Part shown: piece after piece, positions 27,300-39,783 of the stretch
How positions within the stretch are numbered: the first letter of the stretch is position 1
How the letters are laid out: every line of letters starts with the position of its first letter
Origin: Enterobacter sp. EA-1
GTDB taxonomy: Bacteria > Pseudomonadota > Gammaproteobacteria > Enterobacterales > Enterobacteriaceae
DNA length: 64,000 nucleotides
Assembly: GCA_002886105.1 (NCBI GenBank)
Contig: CP025776.1
Location: forward strand, 4,960,001-5,024,000
Reading direction: 5' to 3'
Translations under genes and position numbers: made by a program
The notes under the pieces: model-generated
What the model saw: only the letters and a program-made list of their open reading frames with translations
Told to the model about the DNA's origin: nothing
The model's database searches: none

Positions 27300-28397
27300 A
27301 TGACTCCCGAACACCTGCCGACAGAACAGTACGAAGCCCAGCTGGCCGAGAAAGTCGTACGTCTGCAATCAATGATGACGCCATTTTCAGCGCCGCTCCC
27401 GGAGGTGTTCCGCTCACCCGTCAGTCATTACCGTATGCGCGCCGAGTTCCGTATCTGGCATGACGGCGACGATCTTTACCACATCATCTTCGATCAGCAG
27501 ACAAAGTCCCGGATCCGCGTGGACAGCTTCCCGGCGGCCAGCGAGCTGATCAACCAGCTCATGGCAGTGATGATCGACGCGCTGCGCGGCAACAAAACGC
27601 TGCGCCATAAGCTGTTCCAGATTGATTACCTGACCACCCTCAGCAACCGGTGGCAGTCGTTACGCTGCTGTATCACAAAAAACTGGATGAGGAGTGGCAG
27701 GCAGAAGCGACGCGTTTACGCGATGCGCTACGGGCGCAAAACCTGAACGTCCAGCTGATTGGCCGCGCCACCAAGACCAAAATCGAACTTGATCGGGATT
27801 ATATCGACGAGCGGTTGCCGGTCGGCGGCAGAGAGATGATCTACCGTCAGGTAGAAAACAGCTTTACCCAGCCAAACGCGGCAATGAACATCCAGATGCT
27901 GGAATGGGCGCTGGACGTGACCCGCAATTCAACGGGCGATCTGCTGGAACTGTACTGCGGCAACGGTAACTTTTCGCTGGCGCTGGCGCGTAATTTCGAT
28001 CGCGTACTGGCCACTGAAATCGCGAAACCCTCAGTAGCAGCAGCGCAATACAACATTGCGGCAAACCATATTGATAACGTGCAAATTATCCGCATGTCGG
28101 CAGAAGAGTTCACCCGGTGGCGATGAATGGCGTCCGGGCCTTTAACCGCCTGCAAGGTATTGATCTGAAAAGTTATCAATGCGAAACGATTTTCGTTGAT
28201 CCGCCGCGCAGTGGGCTGGATGCAGAAACCGAGAAGATGGTGCAAGCGTACCCACGTATTCTGTACATTTCCTGCAATCCGGAAACGCTGTGTAAGAAAC
28301 ATTAAGCCAGACGCATGAGGTTTCGCGTCTGGCGCTGTTCGATCAGTTCCCGTACACCCACCACATGGAGTGCGGTGTACTGCTCACCCGGAAATAA
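27300..28397 (+). CDS. trmA: tRNA (uracil-5-)-methyltransferase TrmA
   Basis: TrmA makes T54 in the T loop of tRNAs using S-adenosylmethionine. It starts [20 protein letters not shown]. The SAM-binding motif reads [17 protein letters not shown], the substrate motif [16 protein letters not shown], and the nucleophilic cysteine lies in ISCNPETL. It ends [10 protein letters not shown] at TAA 28395. The span is 1098 bases against 1101. Breaks occur near 27650, 28120 and 28300. It is divergent from btuB across the riboswitch region. Confidence 0.95.
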
Positions 28398-28435
28398 CGC
28401 TCCACGTTGTCCCCTCATCGCCAGAGGGGGCTACG

Positions 28436-28798
28436 TCATTCTGACGCTTCGTCGCGCTTACGGTTACGCAGGCGATAACCTATCCAGAACACCAGAATTA
28501 CCGACAACACTGCGGGCAGGAAATTGGAGCCAATGGCGGGGTATTCCGCTCGCACCACAGTGCTGTACAGCAACACGCCAAGGATAAAACAGGCCGCGGC
28601 AAGCCCCGGCAGGCCAACAGGCATCGTGCGATTTTGATAGCGCTGATGCAGGCAATAGACCGTCAGCACCAGTGAAATAAGTGGAAACACGGAAAACGGC
28701 ACAATCGAACTGAAGATCGCCGAAAATGCGCCATTAATTGACAAGCCAGCGATCAGCGCCAGCAGCAACGTACCTTTATCTTGACCTGACTGTTTCAT
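28436..28798 (-). CDS. yijD: Inner-membrane protein YijD
   Basis: The frame is intact, with about 120 residues, starting [20 protein letters not shown]. Four hydrophobic segments are visible ([63 protein letters not shown]), and a basic tail [10 protein letters not shown] follows. It is a DUF1422 family membrane protein of unknown function. It is co-transcribed with and immediately downstream of fabR. I chose the ATG at 28798; an in-frame GTG lies one codon upstream. Confidence 0.93.
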   Translation of the reverse strand: MKQSGQDKGTLLLALIAGLSINGAFSAIFSSIVPFSVFPLISLVLTVYCLHQRYQNRTMPVGLPGLAAACFILGVLLYSTVVRAEYPAIGSNFLPAVLSVILVFWIGYRLRNRKRDEASE

Positions 28799-28808
28799 CA
28801 CTCATCCT

Positions 28809-29444
28809 TCACTCATCGGTTTGATGCGCTATTTTTCTTGTTCACGGCGATACCAGTAATACGCGCCTTTGGAAATCATCCGCAGTTGCAGCACCAGTCG
28901 CTCTTCCAGTTGCCGACGCTGTTCCGCGCCCACATCCAGCGCTTCTGCGCCGGCACTAAAACAATGGTCACCATCGCCTCCGCCTGTGCTTCGGTGAACG
29001 CGCGCGGCATATGGTTTTCGAGTTCAAGATAATCAGCAAGTTCCGCAATAAAATGCTGGATCTCACGCGCCACCGCGGCGCGGAATGCAGAGGATGTACC
29101 GGAGCGCTCCCGAAGCAACAATCGGAATGCGTTGGGGTTATTACCGATAAACTCCATAAAGGTCGATACGGAAGTGCGGATCACACTGCCGCCTTTGGCA
29201 ATACGCTGGCGCGCCCGGCGCATCAACTGGCGGAGCATCAGCCCGCTTTCGTCCACCATGGTCAGGCCGAGTTCGTCCACGTCGCGGAAATGGCGATAAA
29301 AAGAAGTCGGTGCGATGCCCGCCTCACGGGCAACCTCTCTCGCAGGCTCAGGCTGGCAAAGCTACGTTCAGCGCTCAATTGGCTGAATGCCGCTTCCACC
29401 AGCGAACGTCGGGTTTTTTTCTTTTGCTGCGCTCTTACACCCAT
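28809..29444 (-). CDS. fabR: TetR-type repressor of unsaturated fatty acid synthesis FabR
   Basis: FabR represses fabA and fabB according to the saturation state of acyl-CoA or acyl-ACP. From the ATG at 29444 it reads [20 protein letters not shown]. The recognition helix region ([20 protein letters not shown]) follows after a break near 29340. The ligand domain contains [20 protein letters not shown] and [20 protein letters not shown]. The written frame stops at TAG 28829; with one A restored it reads on to TGA 28809. The E. coli gene overlaps yijD, so the true end is uncertain by about 10 codons. Confidence 0.9.
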
Positions 29445-29643
29445 CACGATGTTTGAATCCTTCCAATGGCCTGCTGGCACTATACCAGAGAATAAATCTA
29501 ATCCGATTGTACTGGATTGTGACTGATTGTTTACGGGCTGTTTCTTCTATTACCCCTGAAAAAAGCACAACGATAATTGGGTTATCACCGCTTTGATGTT
29601 AGTATTATGTTGTTTTTATGTATAAGAACAGGTAAGCCTTACC

Positions 29644-31045
29644 ATGCCACATTCCTACGATTATGATGCAATAGTAATAGGCTCCGGACCCGGCGAAGGC
29701 GCAGCTATGGGCCCTGGTTAAACAGGGGGGCGCGGGTCGCGGTCATTGAGCGCTACCATAATGTTGGCGGCGGCTGCACGCACTGGGGGCACCATCCCAT
29801 CGAAAGCGCTACGCCACGCGGTCAGCCGTATTATCGAATTTAACCAAAATCCGCTCTACAGTGACCATTCCCGCCTTCTCCGCTCCTCTTTCGCCGATAT
29901 CCTGAACCATGCTGAAAGCGTGATTAACCAGCAAACACGCATGCGTCAGGGTTTTTATGAGCGTAACCGCTGTGAAATCCTGCAAGGTGATGCTCATTTT
30001 GTTGACGATCACACACTGGCGTTGGAGTGTCACGACGGTACCGTCGAAACGCTCACCGCCGAAAAGAATTTGTTATTGCCTGCGGCTCGCGTCCCTACCA
30101 TCCGGCGGACGTCGACTTTGCCCATCCGCGCGTTTATGACAGCGACTCCATTCTGGATATGCACCATGAACCCCGCCATGTCATCATCTATGGCGCCGGG
30201 GTGATCGGCTGCGAATATGCATCGATCTTCCGGGGAATGAACGTCAAAGTCGACTTGATCAATACGCGCGATCGCTTGCTGGCGTTCCTCGACCGAGGAG
30301 ATGTCGGATTCGCTCTCCTATCACTTCTGGAACAGCGGTGTGGTGATTCGCCACAACGAAGAGTACGAGCGCATTGAGCCGCTGGACGATGGCGTGATCA
30401 TGCATCTGAAATCCGGCAAAAACTGAAAGCGGACTGCCTTCTACGCCAACGGGCGCACCGGCAACACCGACAGTTTGCAACTGGGCAATATCGGTCTTGA
30501 AGCAGACGGGCGCGGTCAGTTGAAAGTCAACAGCATGTACCAGACTGCCCTGCCGCACGTGTATGCCGTGGGGGATGTGATTGGTTACCCAAGCCTCGCA
30601 TCAGCGGCCTATGATCAAGGGCGTATTGCCGCACAAGCGATGATCAAAGGTGAAGCAACCGCGCATCTGATTGAGGATATCCCGACCGGGATTTATACCA
30701 TTCCGGAAATCAGTTCGGTGGGTAAAACCGAACAACAGCTTACCGCAATGAAAGTGCCGTACGAAGTGGGTCGCGCGCAGTTTAAACACCTCGCGCGGGC
30801 GCAAATCGTCGGGATGAACGTGGGAACGCTGAAGATTTTGTTCCACCGGGAAACCAAAGAGATCCTCGGTATTCACTGCTTTGGTGAGCGCGCGGCCGAA
30901 ATTATTCATATCGGCCGGTGTAATTATGGAGCAGAAAGGTGGCGGTAACACCATCGAGTACTTTGTTAACACCACCTTTAACTACCCAACCATGGCGGAA
31001 GCCTATCGGGTAGCGGCGCTAAATGGCTTAAACCGCCTGTTTTAA
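29644..31045 (+). CDS. sthA: Soluble pyridine nucleotide transhydrogenase
   Basis: SthA (UdhA) is a cytoplasmic FAD enzyme that reoxidises excess NADPH with NAD+. It begins [17 protein letters not shown]. It resembles dihydrolipoamide dehydrogenase but has GGGCTHWG in place of the redox dithiol, as expected. Later blocks are [20 protein letters not shown] (NAD-binding), [20 protein letters not shown] and the dimer domain [20 protein letters not shown]. The span is 1402 bases against 1401. Breaks near 29700, 29715, 29790, 30075, 30293 (CCAGG read as CCGAGG), 30420 and 30915. Its 3' end overlaps oxyR. Confidence 0.95.
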
Positions 31046-31949
31046 CGCGTTATCAAAGTGGCCATTCATCGAACTACGAATGGCCTCTGCTAACTGCTCA
31101 TAGCGGCTGCGCAGCGGCGACCCCGGACGATAGACCCGGTGCCAACGGTACGTTGCGGTTCCGGTTTGATGCACGGCAGGTAAACCACACCATCACGTTT
31201 GCGTTCGCGCGGTACCGACAGGGCTGGCAACAGCGTAATCCCGCTGCCCGCTGCCACCATATTACGCAGCGTTTCCGAGGGCTGGTTGCGCGGAAGTGCG
31301 TATCTTCATCCGCACCGGCCTCAAAGCAGAAGCCCATCGCCTGATCGCGCAGACAGTGCCCATCTTCCAGCATCAGCAATTTTTCACCGGCCAGATCAGA
31401 CATTGGCACGCACTCGCGGTTCGCCCACGGATGATCTTCATAAATCGCCAGCATCATCGGCTCATCGAACAACGGTACTTCGATAAAGGCTTCACTCTCC
31501 TTCACCAGCGCCGGGGATGGCGCAATCGTCTGCCGCTGTCTAACTGCGCCAGCAGTTGATGCGTCTGCGCTTCATGCAGATACATTTCCAGCTTCGGGAA
31601 GGTCTGGTGCAACATCGGAATAATATGCGGCAACAGGTAAGGTCCAACGGTTGGGATCAGACCAATATGCAGCGGGCCGGACATCGTCTCCCCCCTGCTG
31701 GCTTGCCATTTCCTTCAGCACTTTGACCTCGCGCAGTACAGTGCGCGCCTGATCCACCAGCAACAACCCGGCACGGGTAAACAGCACTTTGCGGCTGGTA
31801 CGCTCCAGCAGCATCACGCCAAGTTCATCTTCCAGTTTACGGATCTGCCCGCTCAGTGTGGGCTGGCTGACGTGGCAGGAGTCGGCTGCACGGCGAAAAT
31901 GGCGGTGCTCAGCTAACGCCACCGAGTACTCAAGATCACGAATATTCAT
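31028..31949 (-). CDS. oxyR: Hydrogen peroxide sensor-regulator OxyR
   Basis: OxyR is a LysR-type activator switched on by a disulfide. It begins [20 protein letters not shown] with the w[23 protein letters not shown]. The two redox cysteines (199 and 208 in E. coli) are both present in [20 protein letters not shown]. The end reads [10 protein letters not shown]. The TAA at 31028-31030 lies inside the 3' end of sthA, so the convergent genes overlap by 18 bases. Breaks near 31690, 31530, 31287 and 31130 are present. The span of 922 bases fits 305 codons. Confidence 0.95.
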
Positions 31950-32044
31950 TATTCATCCTCCGTCGCCACGATAGTTCATGGCGATAGATAGCATAGCAAC
32001 GAACGATTATCCCTATCAAGCATTCTGTTTAATAATTGACGCCA
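31950..32044. promoter_or_regulatory. oxyR-oxyS divergent promoter region
   Basis: The gap between the oxyR start and the OxyS 5' end contains repeated ATAG/CTAT-type half sites (GATAGATAGCATAGC and TTATCCCTATC). These are consistent with the OxyR operator that represses oxyR and activates oxyS. No precise -10 was assigned. Confidence 0.6.
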
Positions 32045-32154
32045 GAAACGAAGCGGAACCTCAACTGACCCTTGATAAGACTGCTTACCCTCAAGTTTCT
32101 CTGAACAACTAAAGCCAACGTGAACTTTTTGCGGACCCTGTGTCCGCTTTTTTT
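32045..32154 (+). ncRNA. oxyS: OxyS small regulatory RNA
   Basis: A 110-base segment aligns with E. coli OxyS from its 5' end (GAAACGAAGCGGAACCTC) through the A-rich Hfq region AACTAAAGCCAACGTGAAC to a terminator hairpin GCGGAC / GTCCGC plus eight T. OxyS is an Hfq-dependent RNA induced by peroxide through OxyR. It lies divergent from oxyR, the standard position. The middle stem differs from E. coli. The terminator loop may carry a CCTGG error. Confidence 0.9.
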
Positions 32155-32159
32155 ATGCA

Positions 32160-32192
32160 TAAAAAAGCCCGGCGTATCGCCGAGGGCTCCTT
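32160..32192 (-). terminator. argH terminator
   Basis: On the minus strand the hairpin AGCCCTCGGCGATACGCCGGGCT is followed by six or more T. The CCTCGG in the left arm is probably a miscalled CCTGG, which would shorten the bulge. It is placed just after the argH stop. Confidence 0.75.
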
Positions 32193-32207
32193 GTTCATCC
32201 ACCCACC

Positions 32208-33587
<1,380 letters not shown>

Positions 33588-33601
33588 TTATTCGAGAGTT
33601 C

Positions 33602-33634
33602 TGCCGGATGGCGCGACGCTTACCCGGCCTACAA
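33602..33634. repeat. REP element between argB and argH
   Basis: The sequence GCCGGATGGCGCGACGCTTACCCGGCCTAC is a textbook REP (palindromic unit), lying between the argB stop and the argH start. Such elements stabilise upstream mRNA. Confidence 0.85.
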
Positions 33635-33649
33635 ATGATGTTGCTTTAA

Positions 33650-34426
33650 TTACGCCAGAATACGCGTGCCAATCGGCGTGCCGTTAAACAGCGCCGGTAA
33701 TTGCTCGGCATGACGCCCGGAGGCGATATCCACCGGGCGACCGAGCGTACGGGCAGCATCCAGCGCCGCGTTGACTTTCACGATCATGCCATCGGTGATG
33801 ATGCCCTGCGCAATCAGTTGCTCCGCTTTAGCAGCGGTCATTTCGGCGATACGCTGGCCTTTGCCATCCAGAATGCCGCTCACATCAGACAACAGGATCA
33901 GGTCTGCGCCCAGCGTTGCCGCCAGCGCTGTCGCTGCCTGATCCGCATTGACATTCATCAGTTTGCCTTCGTCGGTTACGCCAATGGAGCTGATAACCGG
34001 CAGGAAACCGCCATCCAGCAGCGAGTTAATCAGTGTCGGCGAACCCGGCTGCGCCAGCCAACATGTCCCAGCTCTTCGTCAAGCTGCGTCACTTTTACGC
34101 TATCACCGTCGCCGAGATAGAGACCGACGGAGGCAAGATGATGTTTCTTAGCCCATGCCAGCAGCGTTTTGTTGGCGGTACCGGCCAGTGCACCGGTAAT
34201 AATATCGATCTGGTCCGCTGGTGTGACGCGCAGACCGTTTTTTCTTTTTCACCGGCAGGTTGAGCTGTTTCATCAGCTCATCCACCACGCAACCGCCGCC
34301 GTGCACAATAACCAACGGGCGCTGATGAGATTCGCGATAGTGCACCAGTGCGGTAAACAAACGTTCCAGCGCTTCCTCGCTATCCAGCAGTACGCCACCG
34401 AGCTTAATAATTAATGGATTCATCAT
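33650..34426 (-). CDS. argB: Acetylglutamate kinase
   Basis: ArgB phosphorylates N-acetylglutamate in arginine synthesis. It starts [20 protein letters not shown], with the glycine loop [18 protein letters not shown] and the nucleotide-binding end [38 protein letters not shown]. It ends GTRILA. The span is 777 bases, exactly 258 codons plus stop, because indels cancel. Breaks are near 34240 (homopolymer) and 34060. The ATG overlaps the argC TGA (TGATG), so the two are translationally coupled. Confidence 0.95.
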
Positions 34427-35443
34427 CACGCCTGTTCATTTAAATAGAGTGACTGGGTTTCCAGCATAGCCGAAACGAATATTTGCGCATTGCATTGCCT
34501 GTGCCGCCGCGCCTTTCAGCAGGTTATCTTCCGTGGCAACGACAATCAGATGTTCGCCCTGCACGGCAAAGCCGATATCGCAGAACGGCAGTCCCACCCA
34601 CGTTTTTCAGCGCCGGGAACCCCTTTGTCATACAGGCGGACCAGCGGTTTGTCGCCGTAAGCCTGTTTAAACAGCTCAGCGACCTGCGCCTGGGTGACCC
34701 CCGCCTTCAAACGGCAAGTGATGGTTTCCGAGGATACCGCGCGGGAAGCTCGCCGTGCGGGGTAAAATCACATCCGTACCGAGATGCGTGGCAATCTCCG
34801 GTTGGTGACGATGGTTGAAGATGCCATACGGTTGCAGGCTCACTTCGCAGAAACTGTTGGAGAGCGCCGCTTTGCGCCCGGCGCCGCTCACGCCGCTGGT
34901 GGCGTTGATCACCGGCCACTGATTCAGATCCAGCACGCCAGCGTCGATCAGCGGTTTCAATGACAACTGCGCCGCCGTCGGGTAACAACCCGGCACAGCA
35001 ATCAGTTGCGCACTTTTCAATGGCTCGTGATTCCACTCCGCCAGCCCATACACCGCCTGTGCAAGCAGATCGGCGCGCTGATGCGTGAAACCGTAGAATT
35101 TTTCGTAGAACGCAGGATCGTTAACGCGGAACGCGCCGGAGAGATCGAACACCACACAACCCGCCGCCGGTGGCATGTCGGCCAGTCATGGCTTACTTCA
35201 TGCGCCGTCGCCGGAAGACGACATCCACACCTTCCAGAAACTCACCAATATCGGACATCGGCTGTAACGGGAGATCAACAATGCCTTTCAACTGCGGATG
35301 TAAATCGGAGATACATTTTCCTGCATCATTACTTTGCGCAGAAACCGTCAAAGCGGTTATGTTCATATGAGGATGGCGATTTACATAGGTCACTAGCTCT
35401 GCGCCGGCGTAACCGCTGGCGCCCACAATAATGTGTTCAACAT
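34426..35443 (-). CDS. argC: N-acetyl-gamma-glutamyl-phosphate reductase
   Basis: ArgC reduces acetylglutamyl phosphate with NADPH. With one A restored near 35432 it begins [20 protein letters not shown] (NADP loop). The catalytic cysteine lies in [20 protein letters not shown], followed by [20 protein letters not shown]. The C-terminus reads [11 protein letters not shown], about six residues longer than E. coli ArgC, ending at a TGA that overlaps the argB start. Breaks near 35210, 35180, 34735, 34600 and 34470. It is the first gene of argCBH, divergent from argE. Confidence 0.94.
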
Positions 35444-35547
35444 TGGGGCGGTTTACCTTCTTACGTCATGTGTGTCAGGGAGAGATTCGGCATCCATCCC
35501 GCGTCGCTGAGCAAAGTCGCCGGATGGGTTCCCTTACGCTCAACATT

Positions 35548-35588
35548 AATGTATTTTTATTCACATTTAGTGCATGAATATTGATACT
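35548..35588. promoter_or_regulatory. Tandem ARG boxes in the argE-argCBH control region
   Basis: Two adjacent 18-base palindromes match the ArgR consensus (TGAAT-N4-ATTCA type). One is AATGTATTTTTATTCACA (35548-35565) and the other TGCATGAATATTGATACT (35571-35588). In E. coli the arginine repressor hexamer binds such a pair to shut off both divergent operons. Confidence 0.85.
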
Positions 35589-35612
35589 ATCACGAACTCA
35601 GGTATGTCAACA

Positions 35613-36769
35613 ATGAAAATGAATTTGCCGCCATTTATCGAGATTTACCGCGCCCTGATAGCCACACCGTCGATCAGCGCAACGGAAGAAGCACTGGATC
35701 AGAGCAATGCGTCTTTAATCAATCTGCTGGCAGGATGGTTTGGCGACCTCGGCTTCAACGTTGAAGTGCAACCCGTGCCCGGCACACGCAATAAATTCAA
35801 TATGCTCGCCAGCGCAGGAACCGGCGCAGGTGGCTTGCTATTAACCGGCCACACCGATACCGTGCCTTTTGATGATGGACGCTGGACGCGCGATCCCTTC
35901 ACATTGACCGAACATGACAACAAACTCTACGGTCTGGGCACCGCCGATATGAAAGGCTTTTTTGCGTTCATTCTCGATGCGCTGCGTGACGTCGATGTGA
36001 CAAAACTGAGCAAGCCTCTGTATGTGCTGGCAACAGCGGATGAAGAAACCAGCATGGCTGGCGCCCGCTATTTCTCAGAAAACACCCAACTGCGCCCGGA
36101 GTGCGCCATTATCGGCGAACCGACATCGCTGCAACCGGTGCGCGCACACAAAGGCCATATCTCTAATGCGATTCGTATCCTCGGGGCAGTCCGGCCACTC
36201 CAGCGATCCGGCGCGCGGCGTGAATGCGATTGAGCTCATGCACGATGCTATCGGTCATATTCTGCAACTGCGCGACAGCCTGAAAGCGCGTTATCACTAT
36301 GAGGCGTTCACCGTGCCGTATCCCACCCTGAACCCTCGGGACATATTCACGGTGGTGATGCGGCAAACCGTATCTGCGCGTGCTGCGAGCTGCATATGGA
36401 TATCCGTCCGCTGCCGAGGGCATGACGCTGAATGATTTAAACGGCCTGCTTAACGATGCGTTGGAGCCGGTCAGTTCCCGCTGGCCGAGTCGCCTGACCG
36501 TTTCAGAGCTGCACCCGCCTATTCCGGGCTACGAATGTCCGCCGGACCATCAACTGGTGGACGTGGTGGAGAAACTGCTCGGTGTCGAAACGGAGGTCGT
36601 TAACTACTGCACCGAAGCCCCGTTTATTCAAACATTGTGCCCGACGCTGGTACTTGGCCCGGGTTCCATTAACGGGCCCATCAACCGGATGAATATCTTG
36701 AAACGCGTTTTATCAAACCGACGCGTGAACTGATCACACAAGTTGTACATCATTTCTGCTGGCACTGGA
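35613..36769 (+). CDS. argE: Acetylornithine deacetylase
   Basis: ArgE is an M20 metallopeptidase that removes the acetyl group to give ornithine. The ATG at 35613 ([20 protein letters not shown]) aligns with E. coli; upstream in-frame ATGs at 35574 and 35604 are less likely. Metal ligands lie in [31 protein letters not shown] and [13 protein letters not shown]. It ends VVHHFCWH. The expected TGA reads TGGA at 36766, an extra base. Other breaks at 36179, 36337 and 36415 are all former CCWGG sites; a further break is near 36680. The span is about 1157 bases against 1152-1158. Confidence 0.94.
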
Positions 36770-36786
36770 GTCCGTTTTTTCTTGCT

Positions 36787-36812
36787 AACCTCCCGGTGAG
36801 GGGGGTTTTTTA
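36787..36812 (+). terminator. argE terminator
   Basis: The stem AACCTCCC / GGGGGGTT with a short loop is followed by six T, 18 bases after the argE stop. Confidence 0.75.
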
Positions 36813-37033
36813 CGTCTGTCGGGGCGTGACAGCTGTCACGTTTTCATAAGCAATACTTATCTGGCGGAAAGCGAATTAAATTTCGTAAATTGTCGGCATT
36901 TATTCGTTTGCTGGAAGCGATTTCGCAACAATTGACGTGGTGGGTTTTACGTGGCTTTATAAAAGACGGTGTCTTATATCTGCTCAACGGCAGATATAAC
37001 AAAATAAAATGAGATGGGGTGTCTGGGGGTAAC

Positions 37034-39689
37034 ATGAACGAACAATATTCCGCTTTGCGTAGTAATGTCAGTATGCTCGGCAAACTGCTGGGAGATACCA
37101 TCAAGGATGCACTGGGTGAGAACATTCTCGACCGTGTAGAAACAATCCGTAAGCTGTCCAAATCTTCTCGCGCCGGTAACGAAGCCAATCGTCAGGAACT
37201 GCTCACCACCTTGCAGAATCTCTCTAATGACGAGCTGCTGCCGGTGGCGCGTGCGTTCAGCCAGTTTCTGAACCTTGCCAACACTGCCGAGCAATACCAC
37301 AGCATCTCCGCGAAAGGCGAAGCCGCCAATAACCCGGAAGTCATTGCCCGCACTCTCAGAAAACTGAAAGACCAACCGAATCTGAACGAAGCCACGATCA
37401 TTAAAGCCGTGGAATCCCTGTCGCTGGAGCTGGTGCTGACCGCACACCCGACCGAGATCACCCGCCGTACATTGATTCATAAAATGGTGGAAGTGAATGC
37501 CTGCTTAAAACAGCTGGATAACACCGATATCGCCGACTATGAACGTCACCAGTTAATGCGCCGTCTGCGCCAGCTTATTGCGCAGTCCTCGGCATACCGA
37601 TGAGATCCGCAGATATCGTCCAAGCCCGGTAGACGAAGCCAAATGGGGCTTCGCGGTGGTGGAAAATAGCCTGTGGGAAGGCGTGCCAAACTACCTGCGC
37701 GAGCTGAACGAGCAACTGGAAGAGAACCTCAATTACAAGCTGCCGGTCGACTTTGTGCCCGTACGCTTTACGTCATGGATGGGCGGCGACCGCGACGGCA
37801 ACCCGAACGTGACTGCCGATATCACCCGCCATGTGCTGCTGCTCAGCCGCTGGAAAGCCACCGACCTGTTCCTCAAAGATGTACAGCTGCTGATTTCCGA
37901 GCTGTCGATGGTGGAGTGTACCGACGAGCTGCGGGAGCTGGCTGGCGCGGAAGGCGCACGCGAACCGTATCGTTATCTGATGGAAAAAACTGCGTAGCGA
38001 CCTGATGGCCACCGGGCTGGAAGCGCGTCTGAAAGGTCAGAAGTTACCGAAACCTGAAGGGCTGCTGACGCAAAACGAGCAGCTGTGGGAACCGCTTTAC
38101 GCCTGCTATAAATCTCTGCAAGCCTGCGGCATGGGCATTATCGCCAATGGCGAACTGCTCGATACATTACGTCGCGTGAAGTGTTTTGGCGTCCCGCTGG
38201 TGCGAATTGATATTCGTCAGGAAAGTACGCGTCATACCGAAGCGCTGGGCGAATTAACCCGCTATCTCGGTATTGGCGACTATGAGAGCTGGTCCGAAGC
38301 CGATAAACAAGCGTTCCTGATCCGCGAACTGAACTCCAAACGCCCGCTGCTACCGCGCCAGTGGGAGCCAAGCGATGAAACCCGTGAAGTGCTGGACACC
38401 TGCCGGGTGATCGCCGAAGCGCCGCGCGGATCCATCGCCGCCTATGTGATCTCCATGGCGAAGACACCGTCCGACGTACTGGCGGTACACCTGCTGCTGA
38501 AAGAAGCCGGTATTGGTTTCGCCCTGCCTGTCGCGCCGCTGTTTGAAACGCTGGACGATCTGAACAACGCCGACGATGTGATGACCCAATTGCTGAATAT
38601 TGACTGGTATCGCGGCTTTATTCCAGGGGCAAACAGATGGTGATGATTGGCTATTCCGACTCGGCGAAAGACGCAGGCGTGATGGCGGCAAGCTGGGCGC
38701 AATACCGGGCGCAGGATGCGTTGATCAAAACCTGCGAAAAAGCCGGTATTGAACTGACGCTGTTCCACGGTCGCGGTGGCTCTATCGGTCGTGGCGGCGC
38801 GCCTGCGCACGCGGCGCTGCTTTCACAACCGCCGAGGTAGCCTGAAAGGTGGCCTGCGCGTGACCGAACAGGGCGAGATGATCCGCTTTAAATACGGTCT
38901 GCCGGAAATCACCATCAGCAGCCTGTCGCTGTATACCAGCGCGATTATGGAAGCCAACCTACTGCCGCCGCCGGAGCCAAAAACCGAATGGCGCCACATT
39001 ATGGATGAGCTGTCGGATATCTCCTGCGATATGTACCGCGGCTATGTCCGTGAAAATAAAGACTTCGTTCCGTATTTCCGCTCCGCTACGCCAGAGCAGG
39101 AACTCGGTAAACTGCCGCTCGGTTCCCGTCCGGCAAAACGTCGCCCGACCGGTGGGGTGGAATCGCTGCGCGCGATCCCGTGGATCTTCGCCCCACGGAC
39201 GCAAAACCGCCTGATGCTGCCAGCATGGCTGGGCGCTGGCGCTGCGCTGCAAAAAAGTGGTGGAAGACGGCAAGCAAAGTAAACTGGAAGCCATGTGCCG
39301 CGACTGGCCGTTCTTCTCAACCCGTCTCGGGATGCTGGAAATGGTCTTCTCCAAAAGCCGACCTGTGGCTGGCGGAATATTACGATCAGCGTCTGGTGAA
39401 ACCAGAGCTGTGGTCGCTGGGCGCAGAGCTGCGTAAACTGCTGGAAGCGGATATCAAAGTCGTGCTGGCAATCGCCAACGACTCCCATTTGATGGCCGAC
39501 CTGCCGTGGATTGCCGAGTCTATTCAGTTACGTAACATTTATACCGACCCGCTGAACGTACTGCAGGCTGAGCTGCTGCACCGCTCGCGTCTTGCGGAAG
39601 AAGAAGGCAAAGAGCCGGATCACCGCGTTGAACAAGCGCTGATGGTCACCATTGCCGGTGTTGCAGCAGGTATGCGTAATACAGGCTAA
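37034..39689 (+). CDS. ppc: Phosphoenolpyruvate carboxylase
   Basis: Ppc makes oxaloacetate from PEP and bicarbonate, the main anaplerotic reaction on glucose. It starts [20 protein letters not shown]. The catalytic histidine motif reads [19 protein letters not shown]. Other landmarks are [40 protein letters not shown], the glycine loop [19 protein letters not shown] and the C-terminal AGMRNTG. The span is 2656 bases against 2652. Breaks are near 37592, 37990, 38627, 38831 (CCGGG region read as CCGAGG), 39194, 39247 and 39357. Allosteric control (acetyl-CoA, aspartate) is known for the family. Confidence 0.96.
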
Positions 39690-39706
39690 TTCCTCGCTGT
39701 TATCGC

Positions 39707-39737
39707 AAAAGGCCACACCTGTTGTGGCCTTTTTTTA
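39707..39737 (+). terminator. ppc terminator
   Basis: The perfect stem AAGGCCACA / TGTGGCCTT is followed by seven T, 18 bases past the ppc stop. Confidence 0.92.
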
Positions 39738-39783
39738 TGCCGACAGTTAAGGTTGTCCCTTCGCGGGCAACGCAAGGAACACC

